DNA from: Hirundichthys speculiger
Lineage: Eukaryota > Chordata > Actinopteri > Beloniformes > Exocoetidae
Assembly (NCBI GenBank): GCA_018398805.1
Contig: JAGFBZ010000290.1
Span: 3,038,001 to 3,102,000 of the forward strand
Reading direction: 5' to 3'
Length of the DNA: 64,000 bases
Under the pieces are notes generated by a model. The model was not told the origin of the DNA. It saw only the letters and a list, made by a program, of their open reading frames with translations, and searched no databases. Each line of letters starts with the position of its first letter. Within the stretch, counting starts at the first letter, position 1. Shown piece after piece: positions 1 to 11,852 of the stretch. Position numbers and translations under genes: made by a program.

Positions 1-299
1 GCATTGCCAGGACAACTGCAATTGTTTTCATCCTCGCTACATTTTTCCATATTTGTGGTGTTATGAGCCCCCCGGCACATCAACCTGCTTGGCGATCGCA
101 GAATGCTTCCACCCCGGTCACACTGAGATGAAGCATCCGTTATACTTTGTGCTGATTGTAGACTATGGCGCACGGACTCGCCTTCACTACTGATGTCAGT
201 TTCTGCTTCACTGGACAACTGCACGTCTTCCTCCTCGGAATCGGAGTTAGCAAGAATCTGACAAAGTACTTCATGGATGGTAAACTGGCCTCTTGTCAT
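1..299 (-). CDS. Partial ORF, N-terminus of a piggyBac-like transposase
   Basis: I translated an open frame on the minus strand from ATG at 299-297 to the window edge, about 99 codons with no stop. It begins MTRGQFTIHEVLCQIL, followed by an acidic stretch (NSDSEEEDVQLSSEAETD) and a Ser/Cys-rich segment. A short helix plus an acidic linker is the usual N-terminus of piggyBac-type (PGBD4-like) transposases. No catalytic Asp can be seen because the rest lies outside the window. Some 290 bp upstream is a piggyBac-like terminus (to 589), which supports the call. It could also be a domesticated PGBD gene; the missing C-terminus prevents a decision. Confidence 0.5.
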   Translation of the reverse strand, partial: MTRGQFTIHEVLCQILANSDSEEEDVQLSSEAETDISSEGESVRHSLQSAQSITDASSQCDRGGSILRSPSRLMCRGAHNTTNMEKCSEDENNCSCPGN

Positions 300-504
300 T
301 GTGAGTAAATGAAAAAACACTCTTTCACTCTGCTTTGCTCTTGCTACCCTCAGCATTTCTACCACTGCTGCGTCGCGCGACTCTGTGCCGGAGGGTGTTT
401 TTCAAACTCATTTTACACTAACGCTTTGAATAGCACCACCACCAAAAATGGTTCTCAGATTACAGGCACACATGTCTGCCATCTCCTGGTGAAAAGTGAT
501 AACA

Positions 505-593
505 AGATTCGGCATCACATTTATAGATACAGCCTGTTATAGTCAGCAATGTTGCTTGTTGCAATATTGCTACTTTGGCACTTAAAAGGTTAC
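505..593 (-). mobile_element. piggyBac-like terminus, 5' end of the element running off the left edge
   Basis: Read on the minus strand this end starts CCTTTTAAGTGCCAAAG and continues through a short palindromic block (GCAATATTGC and CAGCAATGTTGC) about 20-45 bp in. The flanking tetranucleotide is TTAC at 590-593, one base from the TTAA that piggyBac elements duplicate. A near-identical terminus with an intact TTAA lies at 1241-1321. Orientation and distance fit the minus-strand ORF at 1-299. Confidence 0.5.
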
Positions 594-1240
594 CAAAATG
601 GGTCAAAAACAAAATTTGAAAGAGCACAAGGGAAATTGCAGTCATGTCTCTGCACATGAAAGGCTTTCCTGCATTGAATAATATGTTAACAGTCTGCCCC
701 CCTCAGCGCATGAGTCACAGCCACCAAATCGCATCACTAGCGGGTGAATAGTGTTTCGTTGAATGTTATTTGAATGGCTACCGAATGCAGGCTTTCATGG
801 GACACCAGCTCCCGGGTGTGTATAATTGATCAGAGGTGGAAAGAGGAGTATTTCCCAACCACCAGGCTGAGAGACATTTCCGAGATCCTAGTGTGGTGTC
901 TGAACAATTTGATATTTACATGATATTCACCTTTTTATATAAAGTTCAACTACGACTCTTTAACAGCTGTAAGGCCTTTGCAGAAAACCCCCTGAGTTCA
1001 TTTGAGTTGGTTTGTCTTCCTGCTAAAGGGCACATTCTCAGGCTCTACAAATTTGGAAGATCCATGATTAGTTAGGGAGTACATTTTGTGTCGTTATCAA
1101 AAAGTCCCAGCTGTCTATTGTCTAAGAGAAAAACATGTCGGGAACTGTCAGGAGAAGCTTTGATTGATACCAAGTGTGACCAAAATTAGACCTGATTATG
1201 GTTATAAAAGCTTCTCCTGTTTGTATGTGCTTTGATTTTC

Positions 1241-1321
1241 ACATCACATTTATAGATACGGCCTGTTATAGTCAGCAATATTGCTGGCGCAGTATTGTGA
1301 CTTTGGCGCTTAAAAGGTTAA
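1241..1321 (-). mobile_element. Second copy of the same piggyBac-like terminus
   Basis: About 80 bp match 509-589 closely (shared GCCTGTTATAGTCAGCAAT, then TTGGCGCTTAAAAGG). This copy ends exactly at a TTAA (1318-1321), the piggyBac target. No transposase-like ORF lies next to it and I found no partner terminus in inverted orientation nearby, so it is a solo end or the end of a decayed non-autonomous element. Confidence 0.45.
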
Positions 1322-1639
1322 TTCCAATAGTGTGCTTTAATCTATGCAGCAAAAGCCTTTAATCAACTGTCTGAGGTCATAAGGAAGTTGTTGGTGAGTC
1401 CGTTTCTGTGCTATGATGTATTCTAACACTGACTGAAAAACTTCAAAAAGATAATTTCAATTTTTTTCTATACTAAATTAAACTGGAAGGAATCCTTAAA
1501 CTGGTGTATGCCTATAACTGTACACGCTGTGAAGTAACAGGCTATTTAACATTCCATTTTCTGTATAGCAGATCACCTAGACTTCCAGTTGATGTGCTCT
1601 TTGGACTTTACACAGGATTAAGTTAGAATTAAGTGACCA

Positions 1640-2030
1640 CTGTGAATATCTGGACAAGTGGAAAAGGGGTATGGAATTGCTAACAGAAATGCTGAAAAAG
1701 CTGCAGCAAGATGTAAAAAGTGCTATGACACAAAAGTAGATTTTCCCTGCTTCAACCTGCTAAGTGGGTTTTAATCAGAAACTTGACACCCAGAGGAGGA
1801 CCGGGCAAATTACAAAACTATTGGGAGGAAAAGGTCCACACAGTAGTGAGACAAATACAATCTGACCTGCCTGTCTGTGAATTTAGGCCAGAAATCTGAA
1901 AGGGACACTCCAGAATCCTGCACAGAAACTGACTAATGCCCTGTGACCAAATACTTATTGAGGTGCAACCAGAATATATCCAAGACAACAAAACAAGATG
2001 TAAAAGAAGGTGTCAGTCACAACCCAAAAA
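1640..2030 (+). pseudogene. Ty3/gypsy retrotransposon integrase C-terminal fragment
   Basis: Plus-strand translation gives NAEKAAARCKKCYDTKV, then after a stop and frame change VLIRNLTPRGGPGKLQNYWE and EKVHTVVRQI, then HSRILHRN and MPCDQIL. 'VLIRNL..RGGPGKL..YWE..V..VV' followed by 'LHRNLL.PCD' is the C-terminal end of gypsy-type integrase in fish retrotransposons. At least three in-frame stops and one frameshift make it non-functional. The acidic stretch just downstream (about 2030-2080) may be the polyprotein tail. No LTR was found next to it. Confidence 0.6.
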
Positions 2031-2123
2031 TCAGTGATCTAATGAAGACAGTGAGGAAGAGTACGGAGTTCATTTTGAGCCACTCAAGGGACCCCCAATG
2101 CTAATAAAAAAAAAATAACTAAA

Positions 2124-2384
2124 GTGATTCTGAAAATGAACTTGCAAATGGGCACTTTTCTTGAGGAGGAAACATTGAAGGCCCATCTCAAATGCCAACA
2201 CTGCAGCTTCAAAGAGGAAGTCAACTGGAAGAACTCACCTCACCCATTAAGGAAACAGAACTACAAGTTGGAGAACTGCCTGATGGGTGCTTTCCCTGTG
2301 TCATCAAGTGCTGCTGCCAACCCTGTGGAGCCAACCTGCCATCTATCAGCAAAAGAGATGACCACCAAGGCACATGAAGTATGA
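2124..2384 (+). other. Unrecognised 86-codon ORF downstream of the gypsy remnant
   Basis: This frame starts at ATG 2124 and contains a CQHC motif and several Cys and His residues, but I do not recognise the family. It directly follows the gypsy integrase tail and could be its decayed extension or chance. No splice-site or promoter context supports a host gene. Confidence 0.15.
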
Positions 2385-2546
2385 TCAGTTTGACATTCCC
2401 TCTTGCTACAGTATCCAGGCTACATTACAGATACCACCTACTTACCAATCACCAGCAACGGTCCCATGGCTGCTACCCTTACAGCTACGCTGCTTACAAC
2501 CCCCGTATGAACTGGAGCAAGCATGAACTTACAGGTGTCGTTTACT

Positions 2547-2861
2547 CTATAAAAAACCTTTGGAGATGATAAAGAACATGTTCTCCAACATGACCCTGGA
2601 AAACTTCAGTTCATACCAGGCATATATGTTTCTGTGCATTATGCCTGCTACCTGGTTGTGGCTTTCCATGAATGCTTTGCCTGCCAGCATTTTACACCCT
2701 GTTGTGATGTGCTGCACTGTATCTGCAGCATCTTTGTGCAGCCTACATCTGGGGTCCTGTCTAGTGTGGTAGACCTCAGCCTCTATTGATCTTGTGTTTA
2801 GGGCCTGTCCTTGTGCAGCCATGATCATTGCATAAATTATTAGATGTTGAAATGTTATCAC
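2547..2861 (-). pseudogene. Non-LTR retrotransposon C-terminal tail
   Basis: The minus-strand frame of 104 codons contains AEVYHTRQDPRCRLHKDAAD, then TVQHITTGCKMLAGKAFMES and HNQVAGIMHRNI. This is the Cys/His tail of a fish LINE reverse-transcriptase ORF. The usual C-x2-C pair reads C-x2-H here (CRLH). The RT palm domain, expected at higher coordinates on this strand, is absent, so the copy is truncated. The same family recurs on the plus strand near 54450-54530 (LYKDAPETIQHIRAGCKTG). Confidence 0.65.
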
Positions 2862-2864
2862 CTT

Positions 2865-5800
2865 TAGAGTTGTCTTAACTCATATCTGTTTTGCCGCTAA
2901 TTAATAAAAAAAAACAAGAAAAACTTTTGCACTGTCACAAAGCATTAAAATGGGAAAAACGGAAAAGGTTTTAAATTTCTGATCCCTGGCAATGAATGCT
3001 TCATATAGCCTTGATGTGCTGAGTGATCACTTAAATTCACAAGAAAAAAAGATTTTTGAAGTTGTTTGAATGTTTCTATTCACCCTTTCAATCTCCTTAT
3101 TTAATTTATTTCTGCCCTTTTTTAAGACACTTTCTTTTTCCTCTTTTTGCTTCTATCCTCCAACCCTAATAGGTCTTTTTTTTTCTTTTGTGCCTCCTAT
3201 TACCAAACCTAATTATATCTAATCCTTACAGAAAGCATTGATGGCAGCGTGTGCCTATCGTTATATTTAGATCTAATTAAAGATCATTATAATCTATCAG
3301 CGCAATGGAAGCCAGGCCATGATAAAATCAGACGATGGGGTATGGGAGTGGGGAGTGAGTGTGAGTGAGCAAAAAAAGGAATTCAAGAGATGGATAGCTA
3401 GATGCGTGCAGCAGGAAATTGATCATGTGAATGGGTCTCAGTCATTGACAGCCTCAAATACCCCCCTCTACTCTGTAGTGTTCCATAACTACGCCTTGAT
3501 TTTTCAATTATCTGAATGTGATTACAACACAGTACATTGATTGTGACCCTTGAACAAGCACAAGAGCAAGACTTGAAGGAAGGTGTAAGGATAAAGTCTC
3601 ATTAGCTTGAGTTTTTTTAGTATTAAAATATAATTGGATTAACCTGAGTAAAGTATTCCATTTGAAGCATACACCAATGAGCAGGAACATTTACAGTAAA
3701 TCACTGCCAGATGGACAAAGATGAATAACATTAATCATCTCCTCACAGTCAAAATCTCTGGTGGGAATCTTTGGGCCCTTTTTTATGTTAATATTGGTCT
3801 AAAAACAGAAGGCTTCTAAGCAATATTGCAAACCAAACCTAACCTTCCACCATGACAATAGCACTCCGCATCGGTAAAGTTCTGAGCCCTAGTACCACAC
3901 TGTGCCCCAAAAGGGAGTCAAATAATCATTAACTAAGACCAGACCCACACCCCATAGGGCCCAACACCCACCAACTAAACACTCCTGTAAAATATGCCTA
4001 AAACGCCTATCCTATCCTAAAAATTAAAAGCTGTTCTTGAACCGTTTGTAGCACATGGATGGTTTTGGTCTTTTTTGAAAGGTAACACTCTGAAGTTTTT
4101 TCTCCCCAACTGTCAGAATCACTGTAAGTGCTACTAGTACTTACAGTGATCTTACTACTTACTGGTAATCTTACTAGTAATCTAAGTTTGAACACACTGA
4201 AATAGAAGTTTTTTTATTTTCACCTGAATTTCTTTTTGTAAACAGATGTCTGCAGATGAGTGCAGCTATGACTTATAAGCTGAAAACACAATAGGACCAC
4301 AGCAAGAGTGCAAGTTCAAATTTGATAACGATACCACAAAAAACAAGTATTTTAGACATGTTTTTGGGAAAGTATGTCTAGGCATTTCCAAAAATGTCCA
4401 TTTGGAGACTCCAAAAGAACACTTGGATAACCATGGCCACATACCTAGGATAAAAGTCATAAATACCTTTTACAACACAGTAAACATAGCAAACTATTCA
4501 CATATTTACACACATTTACAATTATAACCAATTACAGGTTATTTGCAGCATTTTTTATATAAACAAGCCACACAGCAATTGACCACTGACGCACGTTTGA
4601 CGCACGTAATTAATTTTCAGTTACGCAGGTCTTTCCTGCTTGTGACTTTTTTTCTACCCCCTGAAGCGACACATTGCTGTGTTCAGAAATTTATTGGCTA
4701 TACAATGCGCCAAGTCATCAGCTGACACCCTCCATTTTGAAATAAAGGAATGCATTATCTAACACACACAAACGCGAGTGAGAGCGAACACTAACTGGAA
4801 CTTCTGGAACGTCGACCGGCAATTTCAAATGATACAGCGGCTGTTTGTGGATATTTACTGGTATAATAATGCCTTTTTGACTAAATACTTTACTGGATTA
4901 GATCGACTGGACCTTTGTGAATGTAACCAGACCGTTTTTGTGGGAATATTTATTTCGTAACTGTTTGTTTGTGGTGTGACACAGGCGTTGATTGTACCTG
5001 CTGTTATGATTATACCCTGAAATGATTTCCATCAATTGAATCACAAGAATCTTAGCTTTCCAAAGATATGTCACGTGACTACCTCACGTAACATATAAGC
5101 TCCGTAAATTACGGTTTAGTTTAATAAATTACGGAAATTACGGACTGACAGCCCACGGGCAGGCCTTCGGAAAGGTAACGGGTCAAGTTTCTTCCAGAGG
5201 CCCACCCAAACAGTGTGAAGGGAGCCCACAAAATTATAAGCAAGTGGTATTGAAGCTGTAGCTCATCTTTGTACAATAATATCAATTATAATCTGACTGA
5301 CAATTATAGAAAGCTATAAACAACACAAGCAAAAACAAATGATTATTTTACAAAAGCAAAGTAGTATTTTTGAAACTTTTACTGCTGAAACAAAGGGTTT
5401 GAGAAACTTCCAAAGACTGTGACTACCTTAATATTTCTACGGCTGACATGGGTTTAATTTAAAAGCAATATGTTTGGGTGGAAAAAAAAAAAGAATTCCT
5501 TGCCTCATATTGCGCTTTGTTATCTGTAAAGGCCCTTGCCAGTAGCTTCGTAGAGCTTATTGTAGCCATAGCCACCTTCTTTTTGGCTTTTAATCCCAGA
5601 CTGAAAGTATTAGTTTATTTCAAGCTTTAGGCCACATAGAGGATTGGCAAAGTTGTTATTTCATTGCAAATCAAAGAAAATTAATACATTCTTTAAACCT
5701 GTGGCAAACCCGGTATATGGCTCAAGAACAGGCTATTACTTTGTTCTAACTGTAATGTTGACCCCTGTAGCTCTGTCCACAGAGCTCAAAGTCGATGCTC

Positions 5801-6180
5801 AGTGGTTTTGCATTCAGCATTTTGCTCACAGTAAATGAAGGGATAAAGTGGTGAAAATTGTCTTCTATTAAAACCTCACACATCTAGCCAGTTTTAATCA
5901 AACAAGCTAAAAAGGAAGCACTTTTTTTAGTAATTTTCTCATAGTCTATTGGACACATGAATAACGTCAAATTTCCAAATAACGCCAAACCATACACACA
6001 GACACACTCACAGTGAAACACCAACGTAAATGTCTCTTTGAATTCTCTCATTTGTCAAAAATCTGACAAATCCTCTTTAATTTAAAGAGGACATGGACGA
6101 GCTGAACAAAGTGGAAAAATGACAAACTGCAGGTGTTTTTCAAAAATTGAAGGACATCTAACATTAGAATCAGACAACTG
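2865..6180. other. Intergenic, no recognised gene
   Basis: AT-rich DNA with only short frames, none showing a recognisable domain. Near 5092-5145 there is a small cluster of the near-palindrome CCGTAAATTACGG and related TTACGG words. Nothing else could be supported. Confidence 0.6.
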
Positions 6181-6339
6181 TTAGAGATGCTAAAAGGAAA
6201 TATTTTTCAGATATTCTCTCAAACTGTCTCAAGGAGACCACTGATTTGGCTCAAACGCCCCACAGGGTGTGCTTGCATTGAACCTTCTCCTGCTATCTGT
6301 GAAAACATTTTTATTGAAAAAGTAATTTTCACTAGGACT

Positions 6340-6610
6340 TTAATCCTACCTCCTGCTTTTGACCCCTCAGTCTTTGGTCTGCTGTCTTTAATCAGTTTGA
6401 GCCTGTGTCAACCTGTAATTGGTCATCATAAACCCTCAGGTTCTCCAGATGATGCTTTAAACCGTGTTTTTTTTGTTTTTTTTTTTAAAGAAGATTGTCC
6501 CACTCTAGGGCAATCTGTGCTTGAAGTCATAAACAGTAGCTTGTCTTCAGATGTTGTCCCTAAAATAATTAGGAATAACTTTGCCATTTTTGTAGTCCAT
6601 CACTTACATG
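6340..6610 (+). pseudogene. CR1/L2-type LINE reverse-transcriptase fragment
   Basis: Within an open frame starting at 6187, residues about 52-141 read LPPAFDPSVFGLL, QPVIGHHKPSGSPDDALNRV, a T-rich low-complexity expansion (VFFVFFF), then DCPTLGQSVLEVINSSLSSD and VVPKII. 'HLKPSGSPNDxxP..FKE..PxxGPSVLxIVNSSLxSGVVP' is the N-terminal RT region of fish L2-like LINEs. The fragment stops before the catalytic (F/Y)xDD box, so it is a remnant. Confidence 0.6.
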
Positions 6611-6639
6611 TGGGCTGGGAGCCATCTTGTTTCGCTCGT

Positions 6640-9420
6640 ACACACACACACACATCTACATTTACTCTGACTCATTTAGGGGAGAATGAGGTATTGTGAG
6701 ACATTGGGTAATGGGAGACACCCCCTGTATCTAAGCAATAGGACACACCTGTGGTCATTTGAGTGACTGATTTTCAAGGCCCGTCCATTTCACCTTGTCC
6801 ATGAAGAGTGTGACTCCATTGTGCTGTGGTAAGCCTGTGTTTTGTACAAAAATACATTTTTTGGATGTAAAAGTACATTTTTTCAGTTTTCACCATAATC
6901 AACTCTGGTTCTAAAAGTAATTGATTGAAGTGGACAAACTCATATCCCATATATTGTTGAACTTTCGCCTATTAAAATGATGTATTTCTGCTAAGTAAGG
7001 ATTCTGGTCTGAATTCTGCAGAGAGGTGGTGGTGGGTTAAAGTGAGACAAATGCCATGGGGCAAAGTAAGACATTGTCCTACTTTTCCCCTGAAGGCAAA
7101 GTAAGACAAAAAATAAGTTTTGTTTTTCCATGTCTTAAACAGTTTGAAAAATCCATCATGCCATGGAAATACAACTGGAGGACAACCTGGGGCAAAAATT
7201 CACTTGAACAGATGGAAAGTGCAGCCACTGAGGTCATGGAACAAAAGAAGTATTTAAGTGGTTTTTCAAGGGAAAAACCTCTTATATTAATTAAAATACC
7301 AAAAATATGATGAGGGAAGCTTAAGATACAAGAATTGTTCTGGTTTTTTTTTTCTTCTGATTTTACATTAATATTTTGGTAAATAAACTGGTTCCTCTGG
7401 TTTCTGAGCCTAAGGGACAGATAGGTGTCAAATTCCAATAGAAGGACAGCAGTTAACTGTATGGGGGGAGGGGGAATTCTTGGGAAGTTAATTACTGCTC
7501 TTTGGCACCATCTGTGGGCAGAGAAACCTGAAGGTTTATTCCAAGATGATAAACTGCTCATTTAGCAGGGGTGGCTCTAACATTTTCTGGGGCCAGAATC
7601 AAGGGGCCTTAATAGAGTCATGATAATATACATATGCATCTGGTTTGATGTAAAATTACATATTTCATGGATTCTGGGCATTGGTGCGCAAAAATGGGCT
7701 CAATAACACCACCTGCTTTGTTCACTTGCTTTATTGACAAGCCCCAGTAAAGGGTTTCACCTACAAGGATGAACAGGTGTGCCTGATGGATCTGACTAAA
7801 ACCTGCCAAAAATGTCTTGGCACCACGCTCTAATACCACAAAAACATCCTGTATTTTCAATTAAATGTGCATTTTTATTAGTTTTTTTTGGTCATTTCTG
7901 GGAGTCATATGTAAACAAACACCTCCAAGAGATTTGGTCAAATTCTCCTTACTTTTTTGTGTACTTTCTACATACGTTCCCCAAGCTAAACTATAAAATG
8001 TACTTCTTTGTACCAGATCATCACCACACTTTGTGGTAATGTGGTCAAATTGTGGTCTTTGTTACAAAATTCTGAGGAAAAAAAGGGGGTATTCCTATAA
8101 GAAACATTTTTAGTTTTTGTAATTCATTGTGGTATATGATTTAAGAATAAGATAATGTGTAAAGATTAAAGCTGTAACTAGTTTGTTCGATACAGAAAAG
8201 GCGAGATTATGTGCAGCACATATTCCTGGCACAAAGGTAATTTAAAAGTGTAGAAAAAACATTTAGAATATTCATCAGAGAAAAATAATAATGAATAAAA
8301 TTGGCTTAAAAAGGCCTGCTGGATAGCTCCAAGGTTCCAGCCCATGTAATGAAGCAACAGTCTGATAAAAAAAAAAAGTAAGAAATACAGAATCTCTTTG
8401 TACAATTCACCTGTTTGAGGCTGTGTGTTCTTTAATTTGAGGTGTTTATAATGCACTGTTCATAATCAAGTTGGCAGATAGAGCTCCTTTGATGAGTACT
8501 ACTTGAAAAATATGTTGTTGAAAGAATTATGATAATTAACAATTAACATATGTGTAGAAAGTTGCGAAACAAGAAAAATACCATAATGCCAATAGTATCC
8601 TGTCATGATGCAGGAAAAGAAAATGTGTTTGACAGCAGTCATGAGGCAAAAATGAATGTAGTTGTTTGAGAATAAATGTGTTAATGTTTGAATTTAGATT
8701 TTTTTTTTTTTTTACATTGTGCAAGGTTTGAATCTGCAAGGTCTTTCAATCTAAGATTTGCAATGACAATCATCACATTATGGGACCCAGAGCAACTCAT
8801 GGCCCCATCGGCTATAACTCGGCCATACATTGTTTAATCTGGTCTAAGATGGATGGGTATGATCGTAGTCCTATCCTCGGTACATAGAACCTGTAATATT
8901 CAGGAATATTTGTAGCGTCACCTATTGGCAACAGGAAATGTCATGTTTTAGTCATTTATTAGCCATCCCTGGTCCTACTGAGGTGAGCTGACATATCTCA
9001 AACTTCTTCAATCAGTAGTAAAGACACTGATGATGACTGATGGTGAGAACCTTTTATCAAAGGGTGTCATCATGAGAATGATACAGTGTAATCTGTTACC
9101 ATGAATAGAAAAGTTGTTATAACTTACACATACATTATCCAATCTGCTCAAAGATTCATCTATTTGATGATTATTTCACTCTGAACAAGTGTATTTGACA
9201 ATCTTGGACAGTGCCACTGTCTTGTCAAAGGACCATGATTTTGGTCACATTTAGTGTATTTTGTATCCTGTTTGTGCTTTATCAGATCAGCTTTGGATTC
9301 TGCCAGCTCATTCTGATAAAAGTCCTAATTCACCATCAAAATTTTGTGCATTGACGAGTCTGAGGTAACGACAGTAATGTGCTCAGTTTTCCTGGTTCTT
9401 GTTAGAACTCTGGCAAAAGG
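6640..9420. other. Intergenic, no recognised gene
   Basis: Contains a short CA tract at 6643-6656, a low-complexity segment with repeated 'GCAAAGTAAGACA'-like words near 7034-7110, and T-rich tracts. A frame of about 160 codons on the minus strand (7079-7561) has no recognisable domain and reads as chance. The word CAGGGGTGGCTCTAAC at about 7566 resembles a hAT terminus, but I found no partner end. Confidence 0.5.
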
Positions 9421-9429
9421 GTTCATCAT

Positions 9430-9841
9430 GATGTGAAGCTGTCGATCAGACAAAAGATCATTATGATAGTCGAGTCTGCTGGAGGTGAAGGCTGGATAAG
9501 TTTAAGGCAGCAGTACCAGATGGTGATAGAGGAGGTGAGGACGGACTCAATGATGGCTGTGTAGAAGTGCACCATCATTGTCTTCGGCAGACTGAATTTC
9601 TGCAGCTGCCTCAGGAAGTACATCCTCTGCTGTACTTTCTTGATGAGGGAGCTGATGTTCAGCTCCCACTTAAGGTCCTGGGAGATGACAGTTCCCAGGA
9701 AGCGGAAAGACTCCACAGTGTCGATAGTGGAGTCGCAGAGGGTAATGGGGCAGGTGGGGCTGAGTTCCTCCTATAATCCACAACCATCTCCACTGTCGTT
9801 AGAGCGTTAAGATCAAGGCTGTTCTGGCTGCACCAGGTCAC
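9430..9841 (-). pseudogene. LINE reverse-transcriptase fragment (CR1/L2/Rex1-like)
   Basis: Two minus-strand frames join across a frameshift near 9717. The first has TWCSQNSLDLNALTTVEMVV and DYRRN. The second has SFRFLGTVISQDLKWELNIS, KVQQRMYFLRQLQKFSLPKT and MMVHFYTAIIESVLTSSITI. This is the region downstream of the RT catalytic box in a widespread fish LINE ('FLGxxIS.DLKW...QQRxxFLRQL'). The catalytic box itself and the 3' UTR are missing. A solo LTR follows at 9866. Confidence 0.7.
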
Positions 9842-9865
9842 CAGGTGGCCAGGTGGTTTTGATGT

Positions 9866-10310
9866 GAAAGTATTTCTCCGTGTTCTTTTATCCGGTGCCT
9901 AATGACAAGACTAGAAACAAAGGTCAATCAAAGAGTTTAATACAGTCATGAATACAAAGAATTATTATGCCATGCAGTATATTTTAATCGGCCGATGGTA
10001 CACTTCTTGACACCACGAGGAGATGCCAGGAAATGCACCCCGGAATCAGATTCTGTCCCTCCTTTAAGGATCCAGAGAAGGCGGGTCCTGTTCTCCTGAG
10101 TTTATGGCTCTTTGTCCAGATGGTCACATACCCACAGTCTGAGTTAATAAACAAACTGTTTTTCCGAGGGTTGCATACTGTTTGCGGGGGTTTGGAGGAT
10201 GTTACAGTAATTAAGTCGTAAACCTGAGCTGAGCAAACCAGAGCATTCCTTCATGCCAAGTCGCAATTATAACAAGTTAAAATCTACATGGTTAATTCTA
10301 AATCCTAACA
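9866..10310 (-). mobile_element. Solo LTR with 5-bp TSD GATGT
   Basis: GATGT occurs at 9861-9865 and again at 10311-10315, and between them is a ~445-bp segment that on the minus strand begins TGTTAGGATTTAGAATTAA. The same family occurs at about 60524-61100 (shared words 'CACCACGAGGA', 'TATGCCATGCAG'/'CATGCCATGCAG', 'ATTCTAAATCCTAACA'). There it is followed by a primer-binding-site-like sequence, which supports an LTR identity. There is no internal region here. The minus-strand right end does not finish in the usual CA, so that boundary is uncertain by a few bases. Confidence 0.5.
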
Positions 10311-10479
10311 GATGTAACACCAGCCAATCCAACTGTAAAGAACTTACATTTAGATCAGAGATTGATAATAAGCTTCCTCCTGGCTTTTCTCTTCCTTTAG
10401 GGAGGTGGTGCCCCATTCTTTTATTACTTATTAATAATTACGAGGCAAAACGCTACAGGCTTCAAATGGTTTCTTCCTC

Positions 10480-10808
10480 CAAAAAAATTGATTTTTCCCT
10501 TGGACAGTTCCTTCTTCGGTTCCTTCTTTTTGTCCATGGACAGTTTCTTGTTTTTTTCCTTGGATGGATATATTTTGCTTCCCTGAATTCACGTTTAGTT
10601 GCGGTACATCATCTGATGTACTTGATTCACTACCGTCTGAATCACTAAACTCACTTCACTCATCACTCTCCTTGTCTTGACTATTGAGATTGTAAAGAGG
10701 GTCATCAGGGTCTTCATCTGAGCTATCCTCACATCCCTCAAGCTCACTATTATCTCCCACGATGTCCTCTGGTGCATAGTGAAGAGTGTAGTGCTTGCTC
10801 TTTTTCAT
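10480..10808 (-). pseudogene. Acidic N-terminal ORF, possibly piggyBac-like
   Basis: From ATG at 10808-10806 the minus strand reads MKKSKHYTLHYAPEDIVGDN, then an acidic run (SELEGCEDSSDEDPDD, NSQDKESDE), a stop near residue 53, and SEFSDSDGSESSTSDD beyond it. A short basic start followed by Asp/Glu/Ser-rich linker is common at the start of piggyBac-type ORFs. The premature stop and loss of the downstream domain make it dead. The next TTAA upstream is at 11435-11438. No catalytic core is visible, so the family assignment is inference. Confidence 0.3.
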
Positions 10809-11438
10809 ACTACAAATTAAATATAAATAATAGAATATCTAATAACAAGAGTAAGACATTTATATTTTTATGGGATCAGCATAGGATAGTAAACATTTAG
10901 TAACATTATGTACAGATTTGCAAAAACTGTTTTGTAACACAAACCAAATACTTTCACATTATTTTGTGTTTCTACTTGTTCAGTACACTTTTAATTGACC
11001 AGCACAACATATTTCAGCTTAATGTAATTGATACAGCTAAATTAATTGGCTGGGTTTTTAGCATTTTTGTTATTGTGACAAATGGGTCACAACAGATTTT
11101 TATTTTTATTTATGGCTAAAAGCCCGATGTTACATATACTGTATGTTTACAACAATATTTCCTTAACTTGTTTGATATTACTTTCTCCAACAAATATGGT
11201 CAGACCAGGTTGAAAGTCATATAGGACATGTTATCAAAGCACTGAACATGTTAAATGCGTTTGAAATTACCTGTAGTATCAATAAAACTGCTTTTTGAAA
11301 TGAGCTGCTTTCATGAAATTTGCACACAGGCCATACCAGCATTTTGCAGAGGTCACTTCCTGTCACAGTCACATGACTGTCACATGGTGATCACACCAGG
11401 ATGTTTAGTATATGTCGCTTAGGGACTTAATGAGTTAA

Positions 11439-11852
11439 AGGTGGGGTGGGTGTTCTTTGAAAAAACGGTTCCAGCAATCCAACTCAAGTGAGATTTTGAA
11501 AATATACTCTCCCTCCCTCCTCCCAAAGGCTCTGCCTCCTTCTCTTCAGCCCACCCCTTGAAACCACGCCTTCACACGATTCACGACTACATGAACAACA
11601 GGAAGGGAGGGAGGGGTGGGTGGGAGTGCATTGATATTTGATAGACGTATTAGGCAGCCAATAAATGTAAAGATAATCAGTACATTGATTGGTCAGAGTT
11701 TTTCTCTGATTATACCCTCTAGACTGGACCAAAACCTTTGCTGTTTTTTTTTTTTTGCAAACATTTTATTTCAGTGGGTGCAATGGGAATGTGAAAAGGT
11801 TTTCAGGCAATATTGTAAAAAGTGCTGCAAAAAAAGAACACCTACCCCACCT
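11439..11852. mobile_element. MITE with 20-bp terminal inverted repeats
   Basis: The left end AGGTGGGGTGGGTGTTCTTT (11439-11458) and the reverse complement of the right end (11833-11852) differ at one base. The left flank is TTAA (11435-11438) and the right flank is TTGA (11853-11856), so a TTAA TSD with one later mutation is the simplest reading. That would make this a non-autonomous piggyBac-type element. It contains no coding frame of note. Confidence 0.6.

Noticed and set aside
6187..6699. 170-codon ORF as a host gene
   Set aside because: The middle matches a CR1/L2-type LINE RT and the end reads through a CA tract. There is no sign of a host protein.
7079..7561. 160-codon minus-strand ORF
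   Set aside because: No recognisable domain, low-complexity Asn/Lys and Ser/Leu composition, no neighbouring exon-like structure. Treated as chance.
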